Source: Tropicibacter alexandrii
GTDB lineage: Bacteria > Pseudomonadota > Alphaproteobacteria > Rhodobacterales > Rhodobacteraceae
DNA: 64,000 nucleotides
Assembly: GCF_003667315.2 (NCBI RefSeq)
Contig: NZ_RCTZ02000013.1
Coordinates: 62,001 to 126,000, forward strand
Direction: 5' to 3'
The notes under the pieces are model-generated. The model saw only the letters and a program-made list of their open reading frames with translations, made no database searches and was not told the DNA's origin. Below are positions 50,111-58,685 of this stretch, one piece after another. The position numbers were made by a program, and so were the translations under genes. Numbering within the stretch: the stretch's first letter is position 1; every line of letters starts with the position of its first letter.

Positions 50111-50812
50111 TTAAGCTGCGGTAACACCGAAAACCATCCCCACCGCTGCGGTCGCCGCCATTGCAAGCGCGCCCCAAAACGTTACGCGGATGGCGCCCTT
50201 GACGATTCCAGCGCCACCAGCTGACGCGCCCAGACCGCCGAGCACGGCAAGCGCGACTAGGGTCGTGAGCGCGACGATGATTGCAATCTGCGCAGTCGGT
50301 GCAAGCGATGCGATGATCAGAGGAATCACAGCGCCAACGGCGAACGTCGCCGCAGAAACTAGGGCTGCCTGCACTGGATGTGCAGTCACGGTGTCCGATA
50401 TCCCGAGCTCGTCGCGAGAATGTGTACCAAGGGCGTCCTTCTCGGTCAGTTGGACTGCAACTTGCCGCGCCAGTTCTTCGTCCAGACCTCGCTGGACATA
50501 GATATTCGTCAGTTCATTCAGTTCGGCTTCAGGCGTCTCTTTCAACTCTTTGGTTTCGCGCGCTATGTCGGCCTGTTCCGCGTCGGTCTGGGAACTGACT
50601 GATACATATTCTCCTGCCGCCATCGACATCGCCCCAGCGACCAGACCAGCAAGACCGGCAATCAGAATCTCGGGGCGCCCTGATCCTGCGGCCGCAACCC
50701 CGACAACAAGGCTGGCGGTGGAAACGAGACCGTCGTTGGCGCCGAGAACGGCCGCCCGCAGCCAGCCGATCCGGTGGACCATATGGGTTTCGGAGTGGGA
50801 AAGACGGCTCAC
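50111..50812 (-). CDS. VIT1/CCC1-family transporter (Fe2+/Mn2+)
   Basis: A 233-residue membrane protein. The VIT signature WLRAAVLGANDGLVSTASLV in TM1 and AGAMSMAAGEYVSVSSQTD in TM2 are followed by a cytoplasmic helical domain rich in Glu (KELKETPEAELNELTNIY) that binds metal in VIT1, then three more helices. It would move Fe2+ or Mn2+. Its start overlaps the ATPase stop by 4 bp. Last gene of the metal/redox operon; the IS right end lies 50 bp beyond its stop. Confidence 0.92.
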   Translation of the reverse strand: MSRLSHSETHMVHRIGWLRAAVLGANDGLVSTASLVVGVAAAGSGRPEILIAGLAGLVAGAMSMAAGEYVSVSSQTDAEQADIARETKELKETPEAELNELTNIYVQRGLDEELARQVAVQLTEKDALGTHSRDELGISDTVTAHPVQAALVSAATFAVGAVIPLIIASLAPTAQIAIIVALTTLVALAVLGGLGASAGGAGIVKGAIRVTFWGALAMAATAAVGMVFGVTAA

Positions 50813-52716
50813 AAGATGTTCTCCTTCAATTTAATGGTCCCAGACCCAGCGTCGGTCGCCGCATCCGGAGCATTTGGCTCTTCGGGTTTGATGCGCAGCG
50901 CGCGCAGCGCGTTCAGGATCACAGCCACGTCGATCACTTCCTGAAGCAGGGCTCCCTGCACAGGCGACAAATATCCATAGCCCGCCGCGATCATTCCCGC
51001 GACTGACAATCCGATCCCGGCCACGACGCTTTCGACAGCGATGTGCCGCGAACGGCGCGCGATCTCGATACCCGGCCCGAGCCGGTCGACCCGGTCGACC
51101 AGCAACACCACGTCGGCTGCCTCTGCCGAGGCGGCCGCCCCGCGCGCGCCCATGGCCACACCCACATCGGCCGCGGCCAGCGCGGGTGCGTCGTTCACGC
51201 CGTCGCCCACCATCATGACGGGTCCATTCTTTCGCTCGGTGAGAACGAGGAGAACCTTCTGATCAGGCGTCAGGCCAGCGCGCAGACCGTCGAGACCGAG
51301 CCCCTCGGTCACACGCTCGGCCACCGCGGCCCGGTCGCCCGTTGCCAGCAGAATGCGCTCGATCCCCTGCCGACGAAGCCCAGCCAGCATGGCAGCGGTG
51401 CCATCGCGCAGGGGATCGGCCATAACGAGATGCCCCGCCATGTGGCCTTCTACCGCAACGGCCACGAGAACCGAACCCTCCGCAAGGGAAGCATGGTCGC
51501 CTTCCATACGCCCGACCCGCTTCGCAACGAAGTCGTCGCCACCAACGATGACTTTCTTGCCTTCTACATACCCGACGACCCCTTCGCCGGGAATTTCCGC
51601 CACCTCTGAAGGTATGGGCAATGCGAGGCCCCGCGCCTTCGCGGCGGCGACAATGGCTTGCGCAACAGGGTGTTTCGACGCCTGATCGAGTGCCGCAGAG
51701 AAACGCAGTATGTCGTCCTCTGTCATGCCGTCGTGGCTGTCTATCGAGACGATCTGCGGGCGACCGTCCGTCAGGGTGCCGGTCTTGTCGAGGATCAGCG
51801 TGCGGATGCGCGCCATTGCCTCCAGCGGTCCCGCGCCCTTGATCAGCACGCCGAAGTGCGCCGCGCGCGACAAGCCAGCGACGAGCGCGACGGGAACAGC
51901 CAGAATCAAGGGACAAGGTGTCGCCACCACAAGGACGGCAACGGCCCGGATCGGATCGCCGGAGAACCACCAGGCCGCGAAGGCGATTGTGACGGTGACA
52001 AAGAGGAAGCCCAGCGACCAGCGATCCGCCAGGCGAGACATCGGCGCCTTCGAGCGCTGCGCCTCCTCGACCAGCCGGACGATGCCGGCATAGGTGCTGT
52101 GTTGCGCCTCGCGCGTTGCGGTGAGTTCAAAGGCCTCGCCCGCGTTGGTGGAGCCGCTCATGGCGTCGGCTCCGTGCGCCAACCGAACAGGCAGAGATTC
52201 GCCGGTTAGTGCCGAGGTGTCCACAAAGGCCGTATCGGATGCCACCGTGCCGTCTACCGGCACCACGTCGCCCTGCCGGACCAGAAGACGGTCACCGGGT
52301 GTGATCTCGTCGAGGGGCACCTCCTCCAGCCCGCCGTTGCGGTGCCGGGTTGCCGTCCGGGGGACGCGGGACAGGAGGTCGTGCATCTCGCGCCGAGCGC
52401 GGCCTTCGGCGAAGCTTTCGAGGTAGGTGCCGCCAGAATACATGACCGCAACGACCGCCGCCGCGAGGGTCTCGCCGAAAACCAGAGCAGCCGTCATGGA
52501 GAGCGCCGCGACGATGTCGAGCCCGACCTCGCCACGCCCGATGCTGCGCAGGATCTCGACGACGAGCGCGGCGAGCGCGGGTGTGACACCGGCAAACCAG
52601 ACGAGATCTGCCATATCGCCCCGTCCAGCGAGCCAGAGCGCAAGACCTACGACGAGTCCTGATACTGCCAACAGCAGAATAGCTGTCTTAAGGCGGTCGG
52701 TATTGCTGTGTTCCAT
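50809..52716 (-). CDS. P1B-type heavy-metal ATPase
   Basis: A 635-residue ATPase without N-terminal metal-binding domains. Key motifs: TGES in DTSALTGESLPV, phosphorylation DKTGTLTDG, nucleotide-binding SKHPVAQAI, hinge GDGVNDAPAL, and the membrane motif ATPCPLILA in TM6. PCP-Leu without a following Cys differs from the usual CPC and SPC classes, so the metal cannot be assigned. The linked VIT gene makes Fe or Mn attractive. It starts 5 bp after apbE. Confidence 0.92.
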   Translation of the reverse strand: MEHSNTDRLKTAILLLAVSGLVVGLALWLAGRGDMADLVWFAGVTPALAALVVEILRSIGRGEVGLDIVAALSMTAALVFGETLAAAVVAVMYSGGTYLESFAEGRARREMHDLLSRVPRTATRHRNGGLEEVPLDEITPGDRLLVRQGDVVPVDGTVASDTAFVDTSALTGESLPVRLAHGADAMSGSTNAGEAFELTATREAQHSTYAGIVRLVEEAQRSKAPMSRLADRWSLGFLFVTVTIAFAAWWFSGDPIRAVAVLVVATPCPLILAVPVALVAGLSRAAHFGVLIKGAGPLEAMARIRTLILDKTGTLTDGRPQIVSIDSHDGMTEDDILRFSAALDQASKHPVAQAIVAAAKARGLALPIPSEVAEIPGEGVVGYVEGKKVIVGGDDFVAKRVGRMEGDHASLAEGSVLVAVAVEGHMAGHLVMADPLRDGTAAMLAGLRRQGIERILLATGDRAAVAERVTEGLGLDGLRAGLTPDQKVLLVLTERKNGPVMMVGDGVNDAPALAAADVGVAMGARGAAASAEAADVVLLVDRVDRLGPGIEIARRSRHIAVESVVAGIGLSVAGMIAAGYGYLSPVQGALLQEVIDVAVILNALRALRIKPEEPNAPDAATDAGSGTIKLKENIL

Positions 52717-52721
52717 GCGGC

Positions 52722-53693
52722 TTATCTTCCCCCGGCTGAGGCGATTGCCGCTGGCTCTTCGGAAAAAAGTCGTCCGACTCCCACGCCTCTTGCCTTCCCT
52801 TCATCATCGCGCACAAGGAACAGAGCGTCGAGCCCGCGTTTTCTTGCGAGTTCGGCGCCTCTGTCAGATCCGAGCACCATGAACGCGGTCGCCCAGGCAT
52901 CGGCTTCGGCACAGGTGCGGGCCACCACGGTGACCGAGGCGGGCGAGGTGATCAGCGGTGCGCCGCGCTTGGGGTCCATCGTGTGCGCAAGGCGTCGTCC
53001 TTGCACCTCGACCCAGTGGCGGTAGTCGCCGGAGGTCGCCACGGCGGCGTCTTGCAGCGCTAGGATCGAATACGGCGTCCGGCGCTCCGGGTCCGGCGCT
53101 TCGACTGCAATGGTCCACGCCTTTCCGTCCGGTCGGAGGCCGAGCGCACGCATTTCTCCGTCAATCCCGACAAGGGCGTCTCTGATCCCGTGGGCGCGCA
53201 GCGTCTCGGTCAGCCGATCCACGCCATAGCCCTTGGCGATGCCATTGAGATCGAGCGCGATGGGCGCGGATTTGCGCACTTGCTCGCCACGGATCTCCAG
53301 CACCTCATGCGTCGGACGGCGCGGGGCGTTCATAGCGGCACGGATGCCATCAGGCGCGGCGGCCTCCGGCCCGAACCCCCAGGCCGTCACCGCGTCTCCC
53401 ATGCCGATGTCAAAGGCCCCGGCCGAGGCGCGCCCAATCTCGAGGCCGAGGCGCAGGACTTGCTTAAGTCGCTCAGGCACCGAAACCAATTCCCCGGCTG
53501 GCACAGCATTGAGCCTCATCAGGTCGCTGTCGGGCCTCCAGGTGGACATCTGTGCATCCACGTCATCGACGGCCGCCTGCAGCGCGGCGTGGACAGGCGC
53601 CGGGTCAAAGCATGGCTTCGAAAAGAACAGTGCCGACCAACGCGTGCCCATAGTTGGCCCGTTCAGCGCATGGCGTGCGCTCTCAGTAGACAT
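52722..53693 (-). CDS. apbE: ApbE, FAD:protein FMN transferase
   Basis: A 323-residue protein. Conserved ApbE blocks: LNGPTMGTRWSALF near the N-terminus, ALDLNGIAKGYGVDRL, VATSGDYRHWVEVQGRRLAHTMDP (cited by position, near residue 210) and metal-site AEADAWATAFMVLG. ApbE attaches FMN covalently to Thr/Ser in FMN-binding proteins outside the cytoplasm. No lipobox or signal is evident. ATG 53693 or 53702 overlaps the upstream reductase gene. The nearby DUF2271 protein has a suitable acceptor motif. Confidence 0.92.
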   Translation of the reverse strand: MSTESARHALNGPTMGTRWSALFFSKPCFDPAPVHAALQAAVDDVDAQMSTWRPDSDLMRLNAVPAGELVSVPERLKQVLRLGLEIGRASAGAFDIGMGDAVTAWGFGPEAAAPDGIRAAMNAPRRPTHEVLEIRGEQVRKSAPIALDLNGIAKGYGVDRLTETLRAHGIRDALVGIDGEMRALGLRPDGKAWTIAVEAPDPERRTPYSILALQDAAVATSGDYRHWVEVQGRRLAHTMDPKRGAPLITSPASVTVVARTCAEADAWATAFMVLGSDRGAELARKRGLDALFLVRDDEGKARGVGVGRLFSEEPAAIASAGGR

Positions 53694-55890
53694 CTTCAAC
53701 ATACCGTCCCTCCGCTTTCAAAACTGCTGGTGTGAGCCCAGAAGGGGAGAGTATCTCAGCCAGCGCGTCAGCAACGCCCGCCGCCATGTCCCGCCCGCCA
53801 CAGACCATGACGCGGGCACCGTCGCGGATAAGTCTGGAGACTTCGGTGGCATCGTTTCTAAGGGCATCCTGGACATAGTGCGGTCGCGCCCCGCGCGAGA
53901 TAGCCGTGACAAGACGGGCAAGGCGACCCTGATCCAGCCAGGTGGGCATCTCCTCGCCATAGAGAAAATCGCTGTCCGTGTGACGTATCCCAAAGAACAG
54001 GTGGATGGGCCGCCGCCCTGCATTTCCGCGCACGAACCCAGCCAGCGGCCCGACGCCGGTTCCAGCGCCGATCAGGATCAGCGGCGCCTGGCCTTTGCCA
54101 GGTTGGAAGCCGGGATTGCGCCGAAGAAACGTAGTCACCATGTCGCCCGGCTCCAGCGCCGTGAGCTGGCCCGAACAGAGGCCGCCAGGATGTTTCTTGA
54201 CTACGATCTCGACAAAGCCGTCGCGGCGGCTCGAGGCGAGCGAGTAGAGCCGCGGCACGGAACTGCCCTCGGGCAGGACGCCGATCAGGTCCCCGGCCGT
54301 AAACCGCGCGAACCCGCTCCCGATCAACCGCTGCCAGAGCGTGGCGCGCGGCAGAGCGAACCGCAGGATCGCCGTCGGTGCCTGCACGTCGGCGCCGTAG
54401 TCCCTGCGCGAGACGAGGGTCAGCTTCTCGGTTTTCGGCAGGACAGGCTGGTGCGACAATTCCAGAGAATTGCCAAGCGCCTCGCCGAGTACACGGCCCC
54501 AGCGGGCGAAATCCTGTGGCGACTGGCGGTCAATCGTGTCGAGCGGCATGAGTTCGGGCCAGCCCTTCGCCTGCGCCGCTGCCGCGACGGCCTTGGCGAA
54601 GGCGCAAAATGCCGGAAAACTGCGGTCGCCGAAGCCGAGCACGGCTATGGGAATGTGAGGCGGAGGATCGGCAGCGTTTAGCCGGTCGAGGAAACTCCTC
54701 GCCGATGCGGGCGCAGCCCCGTCGCCATAGGTCGCTGCGAGCACGATGATCCGCTTGGCACGGTCGTAGCGCTCCGGCGCAAAGCCCGACATCGGGCCGA
54801 CATGGACGCTTTGCCCGGTCTTGGTCAGAGTGGCGTGGAGGGTCGCGGCGAAGCCCCAGGTGCTGCCACCTTCGCTGCCGACGAGCAGGATCGTCTCGGC
54901 GCGCGCTGCGGGCTGGTTGCCGCGGATGCGTGGCCGTCCGCGCCGCGCGGCCAGCCAGATCAGGACGCCGGTTACCCCCATCATCGGCACGCCGAGCGCC
55001 ATCAGCCCCAACACCAACCCGAGTGTCGCCGCACCCTGGCCCGTGTGCAGCATGTATATCGTTTCTGACACACGCTCCCACCCGGTCAGGTCAGACCAGC
55101 TCAGCAGACCCCCGGTGCCCTGATCGAGATACCCGGTGCCCCGATCTGTCTTGAGCGTGAAGACATCCGTGGCGTCGCCTGGATAGGGAAAGCTCAGCTC
55201 GCGCAGCTCGGCGACGGGTGTTTGCATCAGTGTGGCCATCTGGTCGAGGACAAAGCCCGTCTCTCCGCTCACCTCGGTCGGCATGGCCGACGCTGCGGCG
55301 CTGTCAGGAAGCAGATCGAAGGTGGAGGCCGTCATCCATAGGGCCGTGGTGGACGAGAGCAGAAGGCCGATCACCGCGATCCGGGCGACCTCTACATGCA
55401 GCCGGCCCGCGAGCGGACCTCGCAGATGCGCGAACCAGTGCCGCCAGCCGCCCGCCCGGCGCGCGACCAGCGCCGCGCCGGAGAGCGATAGGACCAGCAT
55501 CGCCGCGGCTGCGGCGGCCATAGCGATGCGCCCGCCGTCCCCAAGGAACAGCGAGCGATGAAGGTTCGTGAGCCATCGTTCGACCTGGTTCGGGTCGGCC
55601 GACGCCACGCCCGCGCCGGTCGCCGGATCGATCACGGCAGCACCCGGCGTGCCCTGATCGAACCAGTATGCCGTGATGCGGCCCGAGGGCGACCGGCGGA
55701 TCTGCTCGACACCCGGATAGACCATCTGGATGCGGTCCGCGAGAACGGCCACCATCAGCCCCGCCTCGGACTGCGGCGCGGAAAGGCGCTCAACAGCGGG
55801 GAAGACCGACAGTGCCGCGCCGCTGAGCGCGAGCACCGAGACAAGAGCCAGAGCCAGAAGACCCGGCCAGCGATGAAGAGCGCGGATCAT
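53683..55890 (-). CDS. PepSY-TM / flavodoxin / ferredoxin-reductase fusion protein
   Basis: A 735-residue protein. Residues about 1-320: PepSY-associated membrane domain with four helices (ALHRWPGLLALALVSVLALS first). About 330-480: flavodoxin domain (LLVGSEGGSTWGFAATLH; VLGFGDRSFPAFCAFA). About 490-735: FAD/NADPH reductase like sulfite reductase alpha chain (PRLYSLASSRRDGFVEIVVK, LIGAGTGVGPLAGFVRG, ending GRYVEDVY). It could pass NAD(P)H electrons through flavins to the periplasm. ATG 55890 has GAGGGAT upstream, preferred to GTG 55905. Confidence 0.92.
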   Translation of the reverse strand: MIRALHRWPGLLALALVSVLALSGAALSVFPAVERLSAPQSEAGLMVAVLADRIQMVYPGVEQIRRSPSGRITAYWFDQGTPGAAVIDPATGAGVASADPNQVERWLTNLHRSLFLGDGGRIAMAAAAAAMLVLSLSGAALVARRAGGWRHWFAHLRGPLAGRLHVEVARIAVIGLLLSSTTALWMTASTFDLLPDSAAASAMPTEVSGETGFVLDQMATLMQTPVAELRELSFPYPGDATDVFTLKTDRGTGYLDQGTGGLLSWSDLTGWERVSETIYMLHTGQGAATLGLVLGLMALGVPMMGVTGVLIWLAARRGRPRIRGNQPAARAETILLVGSEGGSTWGFAATLHATLTKTGQSVHVGPMSGFAPERYDRAKRIIVLAATYGDGAAPASARSFLDRLNAADPPPHIPIAVLGFGDRSFPAFCAFAKAVAAAAQAKGWPELMPLDTIDRQSPQDFARWGRVLGEALGNSLELSHQPVLPKTEKLTLVSRRDYGADVQAPTAILRFALPRATLWQRLIGSGFARFTAGDLIGVLPEGSSVPRLYSLASSRRDGFVEIVVKKHPGGLCSGQLTALEPGDMVTTFLRRNPGFQPGKGQAPLILIGAGTGVGPLAGFVRGNAGRRPIHLFFGIRHTDSDFLYGEEMPTWLDQGRLARLVTAISRGARPHYVQDALRNDATEVSRLIRDGARVMVCGGRDMAAGVADALAEILSPSGLTPAVLKAEGRYVEDVY

Positions 55891-55901
55891 GGTTCTATCC
55901 C

Positions 55902-56372
55902 TCACATATCGTAGGCGAAGTTGGCGACATAGCGGCGACCGGCCACGGGGGTGCCTGCGCCTTGCGTCGTAAGAGGGACGGCCACTTCGTTCGGACTGTC
56001 TCGCATATCCTCGACTGCGGCGTCGATGTGCAGGGTGTAACCAGCATCGAACAGGGCGTCGGCGAGGTCGAGCGTGATCTCAAGCGTTCGGCCCGCGCCG
56101 ACACTTGCCCCTGTGATGCCGTTGACCTGGGCCGTGTCGCCGCCGGTCGCCCGGTACCAGTCGGTCAGGTGCTCATAGTATTTCGACTTGCCGCCAGCCA
56201 TCCACAGGCTGCCGGCATAGGCGCCCGAGGCGTCGGTAACATAGAGCGCAAGATAGGCGCCATCACCGCCGTAAGTGTTGAGGGTCGTGGTCATTGTGAC
56301 GGGCCGCGCCATGGCGAGGCCGGGGAGTGTAAGCGCCGTGGTCAGCGCGAGCGTTGCGAGAACGGATTTCAT
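55902..56372 (-). CDS. DUF2271 periplasmic protein, possible flavinylation substrate
   Basis: A 156-residue protein with signal peptide (LALTTALTLPGLAMA). The mature domain has LYVTDASGAYAGSLWMAGG, a Tyr-rich helix, then GDTAQVNGITGASVGAGR. The T87-G88-A89-S90 segment resembles the (S/T)GA(T/S) acceptor motif used by ApbE. DUF2271 proteins are frequently encoded with PepSY and ApbE genes. It lies 11 bp upstream of the PepSY reductase gene, so it is a likely periplasmic electron carrier. Flavinylation is an inference. Confidence 0.85.
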   Translation of the reverse strand: MKSVLATLALTTALTLPGLAMARPVTMTTTLNTYGGDGAYLALYVTDASGAYAGSLWMAGGKSKYYEHLTDWYRATGGDTAQVNGITGASVGAGRTLEITLDLADALFDAGYTLHIDAAVEDMRDSPNEVAVPLTTQGAGTPVAGRRYVANFAYDM

Positions 56373-56413
56373 CGGCTTGGGTCCTTGTACGAGATTTGAG
56401 AGAGAAACCGGGT

Positions 56414-56764
56414 TCAGTTCACTTGAACCTGCGGTGGCGCGCCATTTCCGAAAAGCCCGTTCTGCGGCGGGGCTACGGTGCCAGCGGGGGCCGGGTTGCG
56501 GGCGCTGCCGTTGCATTCGTCATCGTCGTCGCAGTCATCATCATCGTCGTCGTCATAGCGAGAGCCATTCCGGTATTCGTGCTCATCATCGTCGTCGTCA
56601 CTGCTGACGAACACGAGCGGCAGCGCCGCTTGGGCGTCATCCAACACCGCGGCGGAGGTCTGGGCGAACGTGTCGCCGGGTGCGCGCATGGCGCTCCAGG
56701 CAGGAAAACCTATGGCGGTGGTCAAGGCCGTCGAGGCGATCAGAAGGGCAAGGGTCTTTTTCAT
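56414..56764 (-). CDS. Asp-rich secreted small protein
   Basis: A 115-residue protein with a clear signal peptide (KKTLALLIASTALTTAIG, cleavage near AWSA). The centre is strikingly acidic: SSDDDDDEHEYRNG then YDDDDDDDCDDDDECNG, with two cysteines, followed by a Pro/Gly/Asn-rich tail. It could bind divalent or trivalent cations in the periplasm. First gene of the second minus-strand unit; a candidate response-regulator box is 77 bp upstream. No known family beyond low-complexity Asp-rich proteins. Confidence 0.8.
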   Translation of the reverse strand: MKKTLALLIASTALTTAIGFPAWSAMRAPGDTFAQTSAAVLDDAQAALPLVFVSSDDDDDEHEYRNGSRYDDDDDDDCDDDDECNGSARNPAPAGTVAPPQNGLFGNGAPPQVQVN

Positions 56765-56840
56765 GGCAAGGGTCCTTTCGTTTGCTGGGATCAATCTGGA
56801 GATGCTGCCTGATGTCTTCCTGACGCCGCGGCGATTCGTG

Positions 56841-56857
56841 CTTCAGCTTGCTGTCAG
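56841..56857 (-). promoter_or_regulatory. Candidate response-regulator box C
   Basis: Minus strand CTGACA-GCAAG-CTGAAG, the same 6-N5-6 layout as boxes at 57929 and 57961. It lies 77 bp upstream of the Asp-rich protein gene and just downstream of the terminator of the previous unit. Confidence 0.55.
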
Positions 56858-56861
56858 GAAC

Positions 56862-56891
56862 AAAAAAGGCCCCGCCGATTGTGGCGGGGCC
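56862..56891 (-). terminator. Rho-independent terminator after cytochrome b gene
   Basis: Stem GGCCCCGCC / GGCGGGGCC with a 6-nt loop, followed on the minus strand by six T residues, 38 bp after the cytochrome stop. It separates the PepSY-cytochrome unit from the Asp-rich to VIT unit. Confidence 0.88.
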
Positions 56892-56929
56892 AGAAAGGGC
56901 CGTCGGGACAGATCGGCTCGGGGGAACAT

Positions 56930-57604
56930 TCAGGCGATGTCGCCTGGTTGGGGAGCGCGTTTTTCGCCAGTGACCATGGCGCGGGCCAGGTTTTCGCGAT
57001 GACGGAATGAGGTCAGCACGACGCCCCCCACATGAACGGCGATCAGCAGGAGCATCAAGTTGGCAAGCACCTCATGCACTTCAGCCACGGCACTTTCGCC
57101 GCCTTCGCCTCGAGTGCCATATTCACGGCCCTCATCGTCCTCATCGGCAAAAGCAGGTGCGACGATCTGCGGGAGATCGGGCAACATCGCGATGCGGGTC
57201 TCGTCCTCGAGCAGCCATCCGGTGAACGCCGTGCCCGACAGGGTGATCAACAGCGCCACAGTCATCGCAGCGCCCGCAGGGTTATGGCCAAGGTAGCGGC
57301 GCTCGCGATGTCCGAACACATCACGCAGATAGCCAAATGTCGCAGATGGGCCCTTGAGGAATTGCGTAAAGCGCGCGTATCGGCTGCCGACAAGGCCCCA
57401 GACCAGGCGGAAGGCCACCAGACCCGCAACGATGTAGCCTGCAACCTCATGCACAGTGGAGAGCTCCTCGGCGCTGAGATAAGCGACCGCGAAAGCAGCC
57501 ACCAAGCTCCAGTGAAACACGCGGATTAAGGGGTCCCAGACACGAACCTTTGCAAGTGATCCTTGCGCAGCCGATCGGGCAGCCTTTTGCGATGTTTCAG
57601 TCAT
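56930..57604 (-). CDS. Cytochrome b561-family membrane protein
   Basis: A 224-residue di-haem cytochrome b. Helices carry His ligands: IRVFHWSLVAAFAVAYL, TVHEVAGYIVAGLVAFRLVW, NPAGAAMTVALLITLSGTAF and ANLMLLLIAVHVGGVVL. A periplasmic acidic loop (FADEDDEGREYG) precedes the last helix. It would exchange electrons between quinone and the periplasmic PepSY or flavin partners. ATG 57604 overlaps the PepSY gene by 8 bp; earlier ATGs are possible. Confidence 0.9.
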   Translation of the reverse strand: MTETSQKAARSAAQGSLAKVRVWDPLIRVFHWSLVAAFAVAYLSAEELSTVHEVAGYIVAGLVAFRLVWGLVGSRYARFTQFLKGPSATFGYLRDVFGHRERRYLGHNPAGAAMTVALLITLSGTAFTGWLLEDETRIAMLPDLPQIVAPAFADEDDEGREYGTRGEGGESAVAEVHEVLANLMLLLIAVHVGGVVLTSFRHRENLARAMVTGEKRAPQPGDIA

Positions 57605-57878
57605 CCTCATCATCCTCAAATTCGAGTTCGAGAATTTCCAATGTGGACGGGTGCACAGTCACCTCGATCCGACGCCCGTTGGCATCTCGACCGTCGATCT
57701 CGTAACAACCGTCGTCGATCTTGACGCGACGGACAGTCCAGCCGTTCTCATCGGCCAAACGCGTTACAGCTTCGCGTGGTTGCCAATCCGCCATGGGCAC
57801 AAAGCAATCATCTTCGGCCAGCGCCGCCCCAGCGGGAAACACGGCAAGAAAGGTCAGAATTGTCAGTGTCGTCTTCAT
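57597..57878 (-). CDS. PepSY-domain periplasmic protein
   Basis: A 93-residue protein: signal peptide (LTILTFLAVFPAGAALA), then one PepSY_2-like domain (WQPREAVTRLADENGWTVRR, CYEIDGRDANGRRIEVTVHP) and an acidic tail (ELEFEDDEDD). Small PepSY proteins of this type commonly precede cytochrome b561 genes and two-component systems. It is first in its unit and divergent from the response regulator, so it is likely a target of that system. Confidence 0.88.
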   Translation of the reverse strand: MKTTLTILTFLAVFPAGAALAEDDCFVPMADWQPREAVTRLADENGWTVRRVKIDDGCYEIDGRDANGRRIEVTVHPSTLEILELEFEDDEDD

Positions 57879-57928
57879 GGTGCAAACTCCAACTTGAGGC
57901 CGTCTTGAACAGACCATCAGCCCTGAAC

Positions 57929-57945
57929 CTGACGGGATCCTGAAG
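57929..57945 (+). promoter_or_regulatory. Candidate response-regulator box A
   Basis: CTGACG-GGATC-CTGAAG: direct repeat with 11-bp period, as used by OmpR/PmrA-family regulators. It lies between the PepSY gene (51 bp away) and the response regulator gene. Confidence 0.55.
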
Positions 57946-57960
57946 ACCGGCTGCCAAAAC

Positions 57961-57977
57961 CGTCAGCTTCACGTCAG
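57961..57977 (-). promoter_or_regulatory. Candidate response-regulator box B
   Basis: Minus strand CTGACG-TGAAG-CTGACG, opposite in orientation to box A and 49 bp before the response regulator start. Probably for autoregulation. Confidence 0.55.
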
Positions 57978-58025
57978 CCCGATTGGACAAGGAGTACCTC
58001 GACAAGGAAAGGAAACTCGCCTGCC

Positions 58026-58685
58026 ATGCGTATCCTGCTGATCGAAGATGATGCCGTTCTGGGTGCCGCCATACGCGACCAGATCGCGGGCGATGGCCAG
58101 TCTGTGGATTGGGTGCAGCGGCTGGACGCGGCGCAAGACGCCATGGCGGGGGCCTCCCATGACCTGGTGCTTCTCGATCTTATGCTGCCGGATGGACGGG
58201 GCATCCCGTTTCTCAAAGCCTTGCGCATGCGGGGAGATGTGACGCCGGTGATCATCCTGACCGCGCTCGACCAGGTGTCGGACCGGATCGAGGGGCTGAA
58301 CGCCGGTGCCGACGACTACCTCGTCAAACCCTTCGACCTTGCAGAGCTCTCGGCGCGCATCGGATCGGTCGCGCGCCGCTACACCGGCAATCCCAATCCG
58401 ATCATCACCCATGGCATGCTCGATATCGACCTTGCCGCGCGCAGCATTCACTGCGCCGGTAAACCGGTGGCTCTGACGGCGCGCGAATGGGCACTGTTCG
58501 AAGCCTTCCTTGCCCGCCCCGGTCAGCTTCTGTCCAAGGCGCAGCTCGAAGACAAGCTTTATGCCTTCGGGGCCGAGATCGAGAGCAACACGATCGAGGT
58601 TCATGTCAGCCGCCTGCGCAAGAAGCTGGGCGCGGGCATCATCGAGACAGAGCGCGGGATGGGCTATCGGCTGGGTGCGCCATGA
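58026..58685 (+). CDS. OmpR-family response regulator
   Basis: A 219-residue protein. Receiver: acidic pair in LLIEDDAVLG, phospho-acceptor Asp in LVLLDLMLPDG, Lys in DDYLVKPFDLAEL. C-terminal winged helix: ALTAREWALFEAFLARPGQL, then NTIEVHVSRLRKKLG and GMGYRLG. Closest in style to QseB/PmrA regulators. It is divergent from the PepSY-cytochrome unit and overlaps the kinase gene by 4 bp. Confidence 0.95.
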   Translation: MRILLIEDDAVLGAAIRDQIAGDGQSVDWVQRLDAAQDAMAGASHDLVLLDLMLPDGRGIPFLKALRMRGDVTPVIILTALDQVSDRIEGLNAGADDYLVKPFDLAELSARIGSVARRYTGNPNPIITHGMLDIDLAARSIHCAGKPVALTAREWALFEAFLARPGQLLSKAQLEDKLYAFGAEIESNTIEVHVSRLRKKLGAGIIETERGMGYRLGAP

